Assembly (NCBI GenBank): GCA_004794785.1
Contig: SJOL01010174.1
Location: 435,004-499,003 of the forward strand
DNA: 64,000 nucleotides
DNA from: Opisthorchis felineus
Taxonomy: Eukaryota; Platyhelminthes; Trematoda; Opisthorchiida; Opisthorchiidae
Direction of reading: 5' to 3'
Shown here piece after piece: positions 51,601 through 64,000 of the stretch; the first letter of the stretch is position 1, and every line of letters begins with the position of its first letter. The notes below the pieces were generated by a model. That model was given only the letters and a program-made list of their open reading frames with translations, ran no database searches and was not told the DNA's origin. The position numbers and the translations under genes were made by a program.

Positions 51601-54600
51601 CAAAGAGCCCAAAGGCTACTCAAATTCATTACCACGATAAAAAATGCTGCTCCTATTTTTTTCTGCTTCTGACTTTTTTACAAACAGTACAGATGTCCAA
51701 AAGGATGTGACGGTAACTTTTCATTTACCCAAAATTCTAAGTTATGTTCACTGTCACCACTGTGGTCAACAGTAGATCACATTTTTCGATAATGTGTAAT
51801 TTACTTCTCCCTCTACTGTCTAAACTACCTGATCAGCGTTGATTTCTAGTTGAAAATACTCTTAGAATTGTACCCAATAATATCTTAAGTCAAAGGATTC
51901 CTTTCCAAATCGTCTTTTTAACGTTTACAGTCTTCAGTGACCTCTCACAACTGCGGGTAATCCACACAATATCAGCTTTGTCTTCTGCGAGGCATGTCAG
52001 TCAGATTATCAAAATCACACTCCATTGCGTGTTTGGGTTATACTCACATAGCCTGCATCTGAATGATGGGTGCGTATGTTGAGAGTGAGATGCTGTGATC
52101 CCAACTTTATAAGATGTTCGAAGAAAAAACACTGACACCGTTTGATTCGGTGTCTGTCAATATGGGTGGCCAACTGGACGCTTTGAACTCTAACAATGAC
52201 CGAAACATATATATACAGTAGAAGCGTTTCGAACCACATCGAAATTACCTTGTTTTAACAAGGCGCGAGAAAGCTTACTCGTTGTAACCGAGACGTGGGG
52301 ACGGGAACATTACACTCGATAAGTCAGATTTGGTTTTCAAGCTATCCAGTTGCATTCCGCACGGTTTCCAAGCTTATCTATGCTATTCAGGCCAACTCCA
52401 GTTCAGACTGCCCTTCTCATCACTGAGCATTTGAGGGCAAATACGTGATCCAATTTTAGCAAAAAAGTCATATGATATTCAGCTAAATTGGTAGTCAGAA
52501 ACAAAGACCTATATTTGCACCACAGTACCATCAATTTTCTTCTTATCGGATGTGAAAAAAACAAAATATCGGACATTTTTATTTCAACAAAAAGGAATAA
52601 TACGGTTCAAGAACTCAAAACGCAGAAGGTAGTAAATGGGCACCGAAGTATTTCCAAGTTATTCTGCAGTTGCAGTCAGGTTTTGCTGAAAAGCCTAGAA
52701 ACGATATGACTGTTTGGTTGGTGTTACATATCATCCTTACTACTGACCTCAGGGAAATCTAGCGCGTTGCGAATACCTAACTAACATGGCTCTAGCAATT
52801 TTAACGTGAACATACGATCAACTGATCAGGCGCGAAAACAATACGTAGCTAATTTGTGAACTTAATAACACCTGGAATGGATTATGGGTTATATTGCTGG
52901 AAGTAAGGTAAAGCCAGTGACATTTAATCGTTGAAGCTACATGTCACATTATCTGAGTGAGATGGGTGATTCATAGTTACTAGGCCCGCTGCACTGAATT
53001 GACTTTTCTGACTAGATTCTGCCGACGGTTTTCAGAGCATACTAAACAGTTAGGCAATAGTTCGCGTTACATCTTACAAACGAATCGCAAAATATTGCAC
53101 TGTTGCAGAGTGAAATATTTCCGTATGAACAACACAATAAGGCCGTTTTGCTTCACACTCAATATGGCGGACAAATTAATGCAGTCCACTATTCTCAAAC
53201 TGATCTAGGTTTCAGCTTCCAGTGGCTGTCCATTGAAACGTATTTTACAGACACATATGTAGTGCACACACATTCCAATCGCCTGGGAAGTCTGGAGAAG
53301 TTCGACCAAAAACAGCACACGTCAAAGTTTAAAATGTACAAAACTACCTAAAAGGTAACTACGTGACCATGAGAGCGCCGGGACGTTCCCAGCTTGATTC
53401 TGAGCACTAACATGCGCCAGGAGTAAAGTATTATGGAGAAAAATTAGTTTTGCGGCCACTCGTGGATGAAATAAGTGTGACGGCTTCATAAAATATTCTC
53501 GAAGTCCCGCTCATTAAATTTGTGCTTGCTACAAGACACGATGGCCTAATTAGTTTTGGATCAGCTGTTTGTCTATCAGTGTAAAAGATGCAGTTACTCA
53601 CTCTCAGCAGTTTTTGTGTTGCTCAAAACATCAATGAAGTTCACCCCCCGCCTTCACTCAAAATTCAGATTTTTAACATGACAGTTGATTAATGTGTTGC
53701 GCGCAGAGGAGTGAAGTAACGCCACCTACGTACGAAATCAGCGCCTCTTAGGGCGTGCAAAAGAACTTGAATCCGGAATAGTTTGTCAGTACTACGAACG
53801 AAACGGATCTTCACTGCTCTTTTGCACCGTGACAGAAGCAAACAGGCAACTAGGCCATTATTTTAATGAAGCACCATTTCTTTAATTTATGATTTAGTAT
53901 GAAATCGTGTTATTTTAACTTGAATCTGCTCCTTGTGACAACAGTAGTTCGCTGATTACAAAGGAAGTTCAAGTTGGCACCATTCAGCACTCCTCTGCCT
54001 AGCATCACACAAATGTTGTTTTTAATAATTAACAATACTTCCTAGTTAATATCACTTTTGCGTGCGTTCACGCTCGTTTTTTCTGACTTTTGCGTACCAG
54101 TCGTTAGTTTCTTGTTTTATCCCGCTATACTGCTTGCCTACAAACACTATCGGAGGTGGATGCATCTCGCTTTTCATGTGTGAATACAACCTTCGGAAAT
54201 GAATAACATGCTCTTGCTGAACGTCTTAAGAGTTCTTATTTGCCCAAGGCGGATGTTAGGATACTTGGGAAAGTTATGTTCAAAGGTTTCTGAACTTTTC
54301 AGGAAAAACAAGCAACGTTTTTATTACACGTTCAAATGCGTCCTTCCATTGTCGAAAAAGTACTGCTACGTGGCATAAAATTACTCCAAAAATTGATGGT
54401 TTCAAACCTAACTAAGCATGAAACTTTTACTTAAGCAGCTTTGCGGATTTCGGGTTTCTAAGCGTGACTATCACAACAAGGAGCAGATATTTTAAGTGTG
54501 CAGCTTATGGCCTCATCTTACGTGAGCTTTTGGAGCCCAAATATAATTTTCTATTATGGTATCATTTGAAGTTCAGAGACAGGTTTTTTTCAGTTTAAAC

Positions 54601-57600
54601 TACAGCAATATACGTTCACATGTTCTTCTAAATCCTTGAGACTACAGAGCATAATACGTTTCGTTCTCTCGTAGTTGGTGCCCCTAAGCAGATTAAAAAA
54701 ATTGCCGCCCGCATATATCAAGGTTGGAGCAAAATGCGCGTCGTGCTGACCCTTCGTTGCACCAATAACAATTAGGTAAATCACTTGTCTGAATTAGTCA
54801 ATGTGTACTGTGGTGGATAGCTGGTGTAATGCGCTGACAACACAGAGCGAATGGGGTAATAGCCACCGTGATCCTTCATTTTACTGAAGCCGATGCGGAG
54901 AATTGCAGATTTCTAGATGAGCTAGTCAGACGCGAGAGGTGCATAGACTGCGGTCGTTTCGTTTCCGGTAGTAAAGACCTTGTTTTGGTTTAAGGAAGTA
55001 CTTGGTGTTGCAAGTAAACTTAAAGCATGTTCGGAACTTAACAGTCTCCAATGAATTGGGCTACCAGAGTTTAATAGATCTCATCGAATACTTAATCTTC
55101 AAGACAGTCTTCCATATTTTGTGAACCAAATCATTAAAACGCAATCTAACCGCGTTTTGGAGTCACTATCATCCAGTTATTTTTTCTCCAGTTTTGCATG
55201 TGATCAACAGTATGTCGTTCCACACTCCATCCACTACTGGTGCTAGAAATCTATAAAGAGTCGGGTTAAGTGAGTCGAATAGCGCTCGCGTATTCGGTTG
55301 GTCGTCATATAGTATGTGATTATAGCCGACCACAGTCAGATCAAGTGGTGCACTTAAAGTCGCAGCTGTCAACAGTCCGATGCATGGCCACCGCTTACCG
55401 TCTTTTGCCGCGGTTAAACATAGTGCGGTATACCTTGCTGCTAAGATTGACCAAAAGTTCTTTGTGTACCTGTGACAAGACTCAGTCTCCAATTGCTTCC
55501 GGCCACGCTTTTGGAGTAAGTCTCTTCATTGATGTATCACAGATCGCGTACCAGGACGGCTGTATTTCAAAAGCAATGTAGAAAAAACAACACAGACCAT
55601 GATTTAGATAACTGAGGCGTTCAGCCCACTCGTGACGAAGGGGATCATGTGCGCCTCAGTGCCTAGCACATCCGTTCAAAAAGTGCCCCTATTGTGAGTG
55701 AAAGTCCCTGGTAATCGCACTGAAGACAAAGCCGAACTTGTCAGCGCCCTCAGCTTGCGTGGGAGCAAGTGGTACAAACAAACGCTAGTCTCACTCTTTG
55801 GCTATCATAACTGCCTATTGTGTTGGTTGTACTTCTAGAAGTTGGCCGTAGGTTAGAAACCTTTTCCGACCTGCCTATTGATGACATCTGCCTGTTTGAT
55901 CAGTAGCCAAACATATGCAAACTCCTTAGTTACTTAACACATTGAAGAAACCTATCAGGTGTTTTTAAAATTGTTTGGAGGGCAATTGGTTCAGCTACGC
56001 ACCAACACGTTGCAAGGCACCAAAATTTATACAGTGACAGATGCAGTCGTTAACTAGTACAATGCAGTGAAGCTGATCGAACAGCAGATTAGAATCATTC
56101 CTACATCGACCTTTATTGTTCGTCCCATTCCATCCCATTCCATCAAATATGGATTTAATGTCAAGAGATAGCGGTGGATAAGTATTCTTAACACCCCTGA
56201 AGACCTCATTCCATAGAGAGGGGGGAGCTAAATGGACAATGGGTTAGTCGTATAAAGGTGGTAATGGCGGGTCAACATCAAATTTTATGGCACATGATAC
56301 TGCTTTCCGAAAAGGAAACTGTGCAAATCGCTAACACTGGAAGGTCCTAGGTACATTTATCTAGCACTATTCAAAACTTCCTGACTACAACTAATCCTCA
56401 TCTATCACCATGGCTGTTCTTCATATTTCCCACAAATATTGTTCGAATAAACCTGGTAACCCCGTGACAAAACATATCAGGTCAACTCTGATTCGTACAG
56501 GATGCAATTTTAATCTACGCCCTTGATTTCATCCGGCTATGAAATGGAAAATGCTCAGTGACAGAGCATGTGACTCCGCTGCATGCAAAGTCGGAGGTTG
56601 GCATGATTTCATCAAAAGACCGACATCGTCACTGTTAATGGACGCAAACATGTGGTCAGTGGTGCACCGAAAGCGCGAAGCTGTCTTCACGTTATGTTGT
56701 ACGAAGCATCGATTGAACACACGAGGACGGCAAAATTGGTGGTACGGCAAGCTTTGCAAGTGAATGTACTGTCGTGTCACAAAATAAGCGTATAAACGTG
56801 CCTACGTGGAGCCAGCTCATTACAAGCTAGGGCGAACAAAATGGAACAGAACATGAGCAACACATTTTTACCAGTGAGCTTGGAATCCACGGTGAAGTTG
56901 TAATCGTGTACACACAGTGGCCATATCCATGTTAATGCATGGAACTGATTCGATGATCACAGTATAATGGAGTACCTCAAAACTATTCTGCTGAACAATT
57001 CATTATCCTTGTTGTGCTCCTTATCAAAGCATTCCCCGAAATTTTTGTGAGGTTAAAACATAGTTGTCCTGGGGGTCTGTCAATGAAGACTTTCTGTGGA
57101 TGGAAAAGCTACACATTTTTAGCCAGACAGAAATTCGTACAAAAAATTCGGTCGATGATTTATTTACACCGCCCTAATTCTTGACGATATTACGAAAATT
57201 TGAGGGATTGTTAGTTGACCTGATTATGTCCTGAAAATTTATAAACTACTGTTATTTTCAGAAGCCTATTATGGGTTGACCAATGTCATCCGAAGCTGAA
57301 CAAATACTCTTGAATGCGCATCCTTTTTTTAATTTAAAGATATTTAATTGGCCCGCTTACATATGGCTGTATTGTAAGTATTGAGGGACCGATAATCATC
57401 TTTATGGGTCTCCACTGTATGAAACAGTGAAAAATTACAAAAAAGTTCCTTGGTTTCTCCAGGAAAATACTGATAATGCACATCATTTTGAAAGTAAGAT
57501 GGTCAAGCCTTATCAAACTCGTGATTCTATGCAAAAATAATAATTACTAAAAAGTTGAAAGGGCAATGAGAAACGGACATTTAATTTGTGGCGCGCTGCG

Positions 57601-60600
57601 TCGAGCCAATAATGAAAGTTGCTTCTTTAAGAGCACTCTTTTAGTTCATCACTTATGGTTCCAAATCGTCATAAATAGAAAACTAGGCGCAAATGAGGAG
57701 ATATAATTTACGGTGTGTTTAATGGTAACATTAGGCATACCAATAGGTTCGTATACATAATCGGTATTCGGAAACCAAGCAGATTTGCCTTGACTGTACG
57801 CAAGTCAAGCTTATATGTCTCCTTGTCTGCTTGTCTGCTAATCCCTGTCGTCCTTTCTGGTTATCGCGTTCTCCCTGTCTGGTGTTGTGACTGTGAAAGT
57901 TTATTTTGCACAATGAACGAGGTTTATATGCGTTTGAGTAAGCAAACCCTTTTGTTTTCTCATCCGCAATAAAATTGTTTCGTCGAGCCTTGTACATAAA
58001 TTCAGGTGACATATATTTTGATTTGATAGTGAGTAGTCGGCCGTCGAGTTGATTCCCTGTTGTTTGGATTACAACCCACGGCTTTATCAGTATCCAAAAC
58101 ATAGATCAGACAACTTGATCTTAATTGATTCTCTCACATATGGCCTTTGATTGTGTGTTATAGCCATTAGAATCAACGGCCCGTTATCTTTCACAAACTA
58201 CTTCTGGATTCCATCAAAATGTTCGGTCTTACCAGTGAGTGACACAACACCATGGGGATATAGACTTTTTAATCTGATGGAACCAGGTGTTTTCGGGATA
58301 CTCCTTTCTTGGAGTCACCTAAGCACGAAACAATAAATCTGACCGCAAATGTGTTAAACTGAAAGTGGGTCCGCGAGGATGTAATAGGTGGACAATGATC
58401 ACGTGGAAATTGTCAAGTTTGTTACACGTAGGAATAAATGTTTTCCACAATATTCTGACCTAGACGTCAGGGATTGCGTACAACGAATAGACTTCAGTTA
58501 TCAACTCAAAGCTCACTACTGTCACTTTCAAAGCTGCATTCTTAAGTGAAGTTAGTTAGACGAATGCCTTCCGCCTCTCCTCTTCAGTGGATACCTTACA
58601 AGGTCCCAGACTAAGCTACAGTATTCAACGATACAAAACTCAAAAACAAAGCATTAAGTTTGTGCGCTTAGGCCTTTTAATAAGTGGCCATCCACCTTCT
58701 CAAAGTATTCAATTTCGTTGGGCAAAAGTACCGGGAATACGATGGTCCCCCAGGTTACAAACACAAAAGGTATTGGTGATGGTTTTAGGAAGAAGGCCGG
58801 AACCCTTGTCTCATACAACCGGATGTGATGAACTGAAGGAAGTTTACGGTAGGTATTTACTGGACACCTGTGCGTCCCCAGAGGCATACAAAACCTGTAC
58901 AGCAGAGAAGAGTTCAGAAGAACCAGACAGCAGACACTACTACGGTTTATGTGGGCTCATGGTGACTTAAGGAGTTTTAAACTCAAGAGGAACTACCACC
59001 CTTGGTTACCCGTCCAGTTCTAACACTTGTCGCGTCTCTGGCCTTGGCCGAACCTTGAGCAATGTTAGCAAATCAGGCTCTCCAGGTGATGCATCAGCCT
59101 GCAGAAGCACACCTTTCACCGATGAGTCTGCACCATTTTGCACTATAAGAGCCGTCGTCGGTTAGCTTCATTCTGTCAGTATTCTGTTTTTACATCAGAT
59201 TTTTTGGAGTAAACTTGTCAGAGTTAGCCACAGGTATTGAAACGTGCAGGAAGCAACTTCTCTGAACTAGGTGCTGTGTGGCAGTAAGGTAATGAAAATT
59301 CACCCTGGATATTCGTTGTCATTTGGAGACCCCCGATGTTTTTTTCTGAATCACATGTTTCTTTCAGAGATTCAGTTCATTTGGGTTGGTGCAATGTTCT
59401 CCAAAATGTTCAGCCCGTCGTTCGAGGCGACATTTGACTGAACACGGTTGTCTCACTAACACACTCTCCTGGCAGCCAATGACGGTTGCAGCTGATTCCC
59501 GTTGCAAAACCCTCTTCATTGCCCAAGCCTTCGGTATCCGCCAGCGTTCTCAGTCATCCCTTAAGTGTATTACATAACTGCATGCGTCATCATGGTTGCA
59601 TGCCATCACAGTCATGCTGTCCCTGGTTAGTTTTCTGCGTGAGGTGAGCAATTCCGGTGCAGTTTATGATGATCAATTGTATGGTTTATCGACTCTTTAC
59701 GATCGAGTTAGGCCGACCCCAACCGCCACCATTTTACACCATTTCAAAATCGCAAAATGATATGTTGTCCACTTTCCCGTTAGAATTTTCAACTAATGAG
59801 GCTTGCTGAATAAACTGTCAGGCGTTCCACCAAGAGGGTGCCCCGGAGCGGAAGTGCTACACTTATTTGTATCTTCGTTGGAGTAATATCTTGCATAAAA
59901 GAAGTTGCACGGATTAAGTTCTGTCACCGAAACAAATATTTTGTGGTATACCACTTTGTACTCAAAATTATATCTTTGCTTACTGAACAATGGCTGCCCA
60001 GCCCAAGCTACGGAAAATACTACAAAACTGCGCACCAAAGAGTGTGTTTCCCCTGGAGAAAAATGTTTTCAAGAGGGGGTAATTTTCTGAGGGGCCACGA
60101 AATTGCAGGCTATTTGAAGGGGGCAGTGTGCATAATCTTATGGATTCAGAATGATCTGTCCACTAATGGAAAACCGGCCAGCAAATAACTAGGCTGGCCG
60201 TGTCGTCCATTTGATCAAAAAGTCTATTTCTACGTCATTTGCCACCCAACTTAGTCCAAAATAAAAACTCAGATGCCAAAGTACCCTTGAAGTATGTTAA
60301 ATTAACTTGATCACCGTAGTAACCATAACTTGCAACCTTAGTTTGATAAGACATGTTACAACAATACGTCTTTCCTTTTCCCCAGCAAACCAGATGCGTG
60401 AAAATGCCTGCGGATTCATTGAAAAAGGATTTCTTCTGCATCTGTAATTACTCCTGAAACCTATCTTCTTTCAGTTGTTATTCTAATATGACAACTTTTA
60501 ATTGCAGGCAACACACTGTGATAGAAAACAAGACTGAATGCAAATAAAGTATTGCTAAAAATACTGCTTCTTCTGTAACAGTTTCGGTATTTTCTCCAAG

Positions 60601-61658
60601 TGTCCTAGATCATGGTTCTTATGAATATGAAAGGACAGGTCGTGTTGCACTGCTCTTAATAACCTTTGGAGCATTTGGAATCTGTTTTACTGAAGCGAAA
60701 ATAATGTCTCAGTAAAGTAGATGAAATCAAATTCCGGTGCTACATACTGACTATTGTCGTCCTATTTCAAAAATAATTTGAAATACGATAAATAGGGGCA
60801 ATTTTAAATGGTGTTTCGAGGATGGTGACTGGTGATTGTTTAGGCGCATGGGCCTAGATTTTCGGTAAATGACAATTTTGTTCGGACACTGAATCCACTA
60901 AACGAATACCGACTAAATCTAGTTGCTTGTTTCTTCTGACGACAAATTCTGTAAGCCACCTACATGGAGGAAACAAGAAGAACAATTTTTACACTTATAG
61001 CTTTACAGGCGTGTCTTTCTGAAACACGATGGAGAGAAAATTCGTAAACTAAAAACACCGAGCATCTGTGAATCTCCAATTTTGGTTAGTTATATGTCAC
61101 CTTGATTTGTTAAACCCTCTCAAGCACGCCAAGTGGACACGCTTCTGCTTGACAAATATAGGGTCATACGTGCAGGTCATTGTTTTCTAAAAAATCTTGG
61201 ATCAACTCTAGAAAAGCTCAGAAATGTTGAGCTGCTCTACCCTACTCTTGTCATAAATTTTGTGAATTATTCGTCGAAGGATACGTAGTATATCTTCAAA
61301 GGTCTTCAAAAGCATTCTGTTCGGTTCATCAATCATGAGAATTTGCATAACTCTGATCCGCTTCTTTGTCTATAAGATTTACGCGGGGATTAAAATATCT
61401 AGTACAAAAAATACCGAAGATTTTCTCATGTTTTGGAGAAATTTGTAGCAGGAGTAATGGTTACGTACCAAAGGCCTCAAAGTCCGCAATTCCATTAGAG
61501 ATTATGCATGCCCACTTCAAGGACGGCTGTAGTGCATACTGACACATCTGCCAATCGGGTACGTTTAACAGGACAGATGAAGATTTCAATCACCTGCATG
61601 GAATCCTAATTCGACCTGGTTCAACCATTCAGTGCATACCAAGGAAATAACTGGGTAA
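45633..61658. other. No supported gene; about 16 kb unannotated
   Basis: The longest frames are 127 codons (58587-58970, +), 123 (57731-58102, minus), 116 (59838-60188, +) and 107/103 (55169-55581, both strands); each is overlapped by antisense open frames and lacks domains. A CCAATGAGGGCGAAACC string at 46038-46054 resembles a hammerhead core without a usable stem II. A 10-base tandem duplication (CCCATTCCAT) occurs at 56124-56143 and an 8-base one (TTGTCTGC) at 57823-57838. A strong donor-like AA|GTGAGT lies at 55268 but no exon could be attached. Confidence 0.35.
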
Positions 61659-61805
61659 GCACCCCATTGGTTTCATCTAAATGGCGTGATCATCCTGGAA
61701 ACTAAAGGAACGAAACCGGCAAGGGAACTTCTAAAGGCATGGCAATCTATGACACATTAACTCAACCGTCATACTGAACTAGACCGAATCTACCAAGTTC
61801 TCTGA
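61659..61805 (+). pseudogene. Penelope-like retroelement, decayed C-terminal coding remnant
   Basis: The plus frame from 61659 translates as APHWFHLNGVIILETK, then RELLKAWQSM, a TAA stop, and LNRHTELDRIYQVL before a TGA. Spacing and residues match the end of Penelope-like element proteins (tail of the GIY-YIG endonuclease region), whose pattern I recall as GHxFxWxxVxI, then a charged stretch, R-E-x-L-E-A-W-x-S, and S-x-N-R-H-x-x-L-x-x-x-Y. The internal TAA at 61758-61760 and the lost reading upstream of the TAA at 61656-61658 show it is dead. No reverse transcriptase motif or intact GIY-YIG core was seen 5' of it, so this is a 5'-truncated or badly decayed copy. Downstream to about 62010 the sequence may be its 3' UTR. 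Confidence 0.6.
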
Positions 61806-63462
61806 AAAAACATTCCAATCACAGCAAACGAGGTCACTTGAACCCGATCTTAAGACAAGCAAAATTTATGACAAGATCAACCAAAGAAAGGAAAAAATAC
61901 ACGTGTAGCAGACCAGCAGTTCAAGCGTAAAAATCATTTGGACTCACCAGTTGCATCGACTACCCAAAAGATCAAACATACTCAGTGGTAACTCGCTGGT
62001 CAACCGAACCATTTGAACACAAGTGTTAAATATGTGGTTTGTGGTTTTCATCAATTCTTCCATAGTGGGTTCATGTAGGGGCGGTGATAATAAAGTTTCA
62101 AGCAAACAAGAGCCAACCGTAGCATAGTGCCTGAATAGAAATAAGCCGGTAGTTGGACCAGTTTACTCGAATCTAGAAATTTACACTTGATGGTTCCCTA
62201 AACTTACGCGGCAATATGCATTTAACATAACAATATAGTTTCCTATAGGTCCGAGCGCAAAAATCCACATAGAGGTTTCCACCGACTCGCCAGTTCTAGG
62301 GATACTATTACCATTTGAGTACAACTACGTGCAACACAGGCTGAAAATAATAATGCATTAAAAACGTGTATTATATACTGTGTGCCGTGACAATATTAAA
62401 GACGCTTTTTCCTCTCCTAGGCTTCGGGCTCCGTAAAATGTTCTTCCATTTCTTGCAATACCGCACCGCGCTCAACCCTTATCATTTGCCGTCTGACCCG
62501 TTCGTCTACTTAGTGTACACGACCCAGTGTGCATTCTGTGAAAAGTAACTAAGCCGAGGGAAATTATGTCGTCATTAACTTTCGTCATTTCCATGGGAGT
62601 CGTACACCATCCAATGTGATGACTGCATTCAAGTGCTGGCAAAGTGCTACTCGTTTGGTGTGACAGTTGCACCAGTTCGGGAAAATGTATACAAAATATC
62701 TGATTTCCACTGTGACAAAAGAAATGGGTCCAAACTGTAGCTTTGGTACCACAAAGACAGGTGAGGCCAACTTGATAAATGGGCGAAATCCGTTACTGCA
62801 ACAATGGACCAATGCTTTCTTGCGTGGTAATCTGAAACGCTTAAGATGTGCACAGTGAGATATACGAAGTTTCTTTAAGCTGGGCTGGATTTTATCAAGA
62901 TTGCAGTAAACCATACAAAGTTAAGCTAAATGGTCATTTTTTTAGTGGAGATCAAGGGTGGGTCACTCATACAGTAGCAGCCACTTCGCAAAATAGGGCT
63001 ATGTCTGAAGAAGCGGGGCAGCTGACGGCGTGTGGCATGATCCACGTAGCAAAACATTGACACTGTTCAACGAATCGATGCTCCACATGACTATCGTCTA
63101 GCACACTAACAAGTTAAATGCCTACTTGGGAAGAAAAGTTATTCAGCAACATTTCCTAAATAGTTTAGTTAAATCCTGGAATTCGCTTCACCGAACTTGT
63201 CACCAGCGAAATCTCCGTACATGATCCGGCGCACTGAACTAGTGACCTAAATCAGCAAAATCCTGGCTGTTCATGTAACACGGATTGATGGAGCAGAAAT
63301 TTTTGTTTATACTGGTCATACATGCACCACACGTTGCGATCCCGATCCTGCAGACAGGCTACTTGTCTCTGACTGCACGATGTTACTATCAAGATCGGAC
63401 ATTTAGTCCATGTGAACCACTGGACAATCCCAGGCAATAAAAATGGGCCAATTTTTCGTCAG
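61806..63462. other. Likely intron or upstream sequence of the exon at 63463; no exon proven
   Basis: Open frames of 60-109 codons occur on both strands (for example 62667-62858 and 62848-63060, +), but no frame joins convincingly with the downstream exon by splice sites. The last bases before 63463 (pyrimidine-rich ATTTTTCGTCAG) form a good 3' splice site. Some of this may be Penelope-like 3' UTR. Confidence 0.4.
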
Positions 63463-63879
63463 GCCTGTCAACACGACCAGCGTGTGGTAACAAGTGGATC
63501 TAGTTACAAAGCTCAAGGCTTTCAGCTGCAATATGTGACACCCTCAGTACCCCATTTACCGATGGACAAATTTGTTGGACCGCAAAAAACTACCCCTCAG
63601 TGGTTTTCATATATTTCAAAATTAACCTGTCCACCATCAGTAATAGAAAACAAAATTAAAAGGGATATAGAAACTAAACAAGCATGGAGAAACAAGAGGT
63701 TTCAAGTAGTCAAACAGATGTGGAGGCACAAGTGGGTCAGCCCTGATAAAGCAATCCATTACAAAGCTTATTTATTTTATCTTATTATTTTATTGACTGT
63801 TTGGTTGGCATTTTTCACAGTTTGCTGCAGCTCTACACGGTCATTAACCACAGTTGCATGGATGGTGTATGATGTTTAA
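63463..63879 (+). CDS. Probable 3'-terminal coding exon of an unrecognised single-pass membrane protein (partial)
   Basis: The longest open frame in the window covers these bases; it is also open upstream to 63373. I place the exon start after the acceptor ATTTTTCGTCAG (AG at 63461-63462), giving 138 codons in phase 0 and a TAA at 63877-63879. Within the exon, residues 1-60 are polar with prolines; 61-92 are a very basic, probably helical stretch (KIKRDIETKQAWRNKRF, then VVKQMWRHKW); about 102-121 form one strongly hydrophobic helix (YLFYLIILLTVWLAFFTV); a 17-residue tail remains. The basic segment before the helix predicts that the N-terminal part faces the cytosol or matrix. No family was recognised; a small mitochondrial or ER membrane subunit is possible. 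No AATAAA is seen in the 121 bases left. A donor at ATG|GTGTAT (63864) could instead end the exon before the stop. Confidence 0.55.
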   Translation, partial: ACQHDQRVVTSGSSYKAQGFQLQYVTPSVPHLPMDKFVGPQKTTPQWFSYISKLTCPPSVIENKIKRDIETKQAWRNKRFQVVKQMWRHKWVSPDKAIHYKAYLFYLIILLTVWLAFFTVCCSSTRSLTTVAWMVYDV

Positions 63880-64000
63880 GGAAAGTTTGTAGGTAACCTG
63901 TCGACTTGGGAACAGTCAAGCGGATTACGTAATTGAACGCCTTTCAGGACAAATTTTCTCATTTAATTGTCCTCTTGAAAGACCGAGTCCACTTGGCTTG
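63880..64000. other. Downstream flank, possible 3' UTR
   Basis: Window end. No poly(A) signal or further frame seen; a GTAAC donor-like string at 63892 lies after the stop. Confidence 0.35.

Noticed and set aside
55169..55581. Paired 107- and 103-codon frames on opposite strands with a strong donor at 55268
   Set aside because: The donor lies at the start of the plus frame rather than its end, and neither protein is recognisable.
58587..58970. 127-codon plus frame
   Set aside because: No domain, a 77-codon antisense frame overlaps it, and its composition looks random; length alone is within reach of chance in 64 kb with alternative starts.

Overview
The window looks like gene-poor nuclear DNA of a metazoan, most plausibly a flatworm (trematode or cestode). 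The reasons are a moderate AT bias by eye, no compact operons or Shine-Dalgarno-spaced genes, no long open frames over 64 kb, AT-dinucleotide microsatellites, decayed tRNA-derived SINEs, and a broken Penelope-like retroelement tail. CpG does not look strongly depleted. The taxonomic call is an inference. No rRNA, intact tRNA gene, CRISPR array or prokaryote-type gene was seen.

Layout. 1-6.6 kb is unannotatable except for a hammerhead-ribozyme-like motif near 1.2 kb and one copy of a diverged interspersed repeat at 2.4 kb. From 6.6 to 8.1 kb base composition changes: the + strand becomes pyrimidine-rich with C well above G, and the minus strand carries fragments that look like decayed protein-coding sequence. 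8.1-20.9 kb shows no supportable gene; a nested inverted repeat lies at 11.43 kb. A second copy of the 2.4 kb repeat lies at 20.9-21.2 kb, with a small third fragment at 22.57 kb. Between 23.7 and 45.7 kb the recognisable items are two (AT)n tracts and three tRNA-like SINE heads, all on the minus strand; the one at 31.5-31.66 kb ends in a (TA)13 tail. A CUGAUGA motif with an inverted repeat lies at 30.8 kb. The rest to 61.5 kb is featureless apart from very short tandem repeats. At 61.66-61.81 kb is a decayed C-terminal piece of a Penelope-like element.

The one region I would call a real exon is 63463-63879 (+). It has a good 3' splice site followed by 138 open codons encoding a basic region, one transmembrane helix and a short C-terminal tail. 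It is probably the last coding exon of a gene whose earlier exons lie further upstream, possibly outside the window. I do not recognise the protein.

The elements do not form a pathway. The picture is an intergenic or intronic landscape of old retroelements, with structured-RNA-like motifs (1.2, 30.8 and 46.0 kb) as the most curious signals. No convincing new multi-gene system was found.
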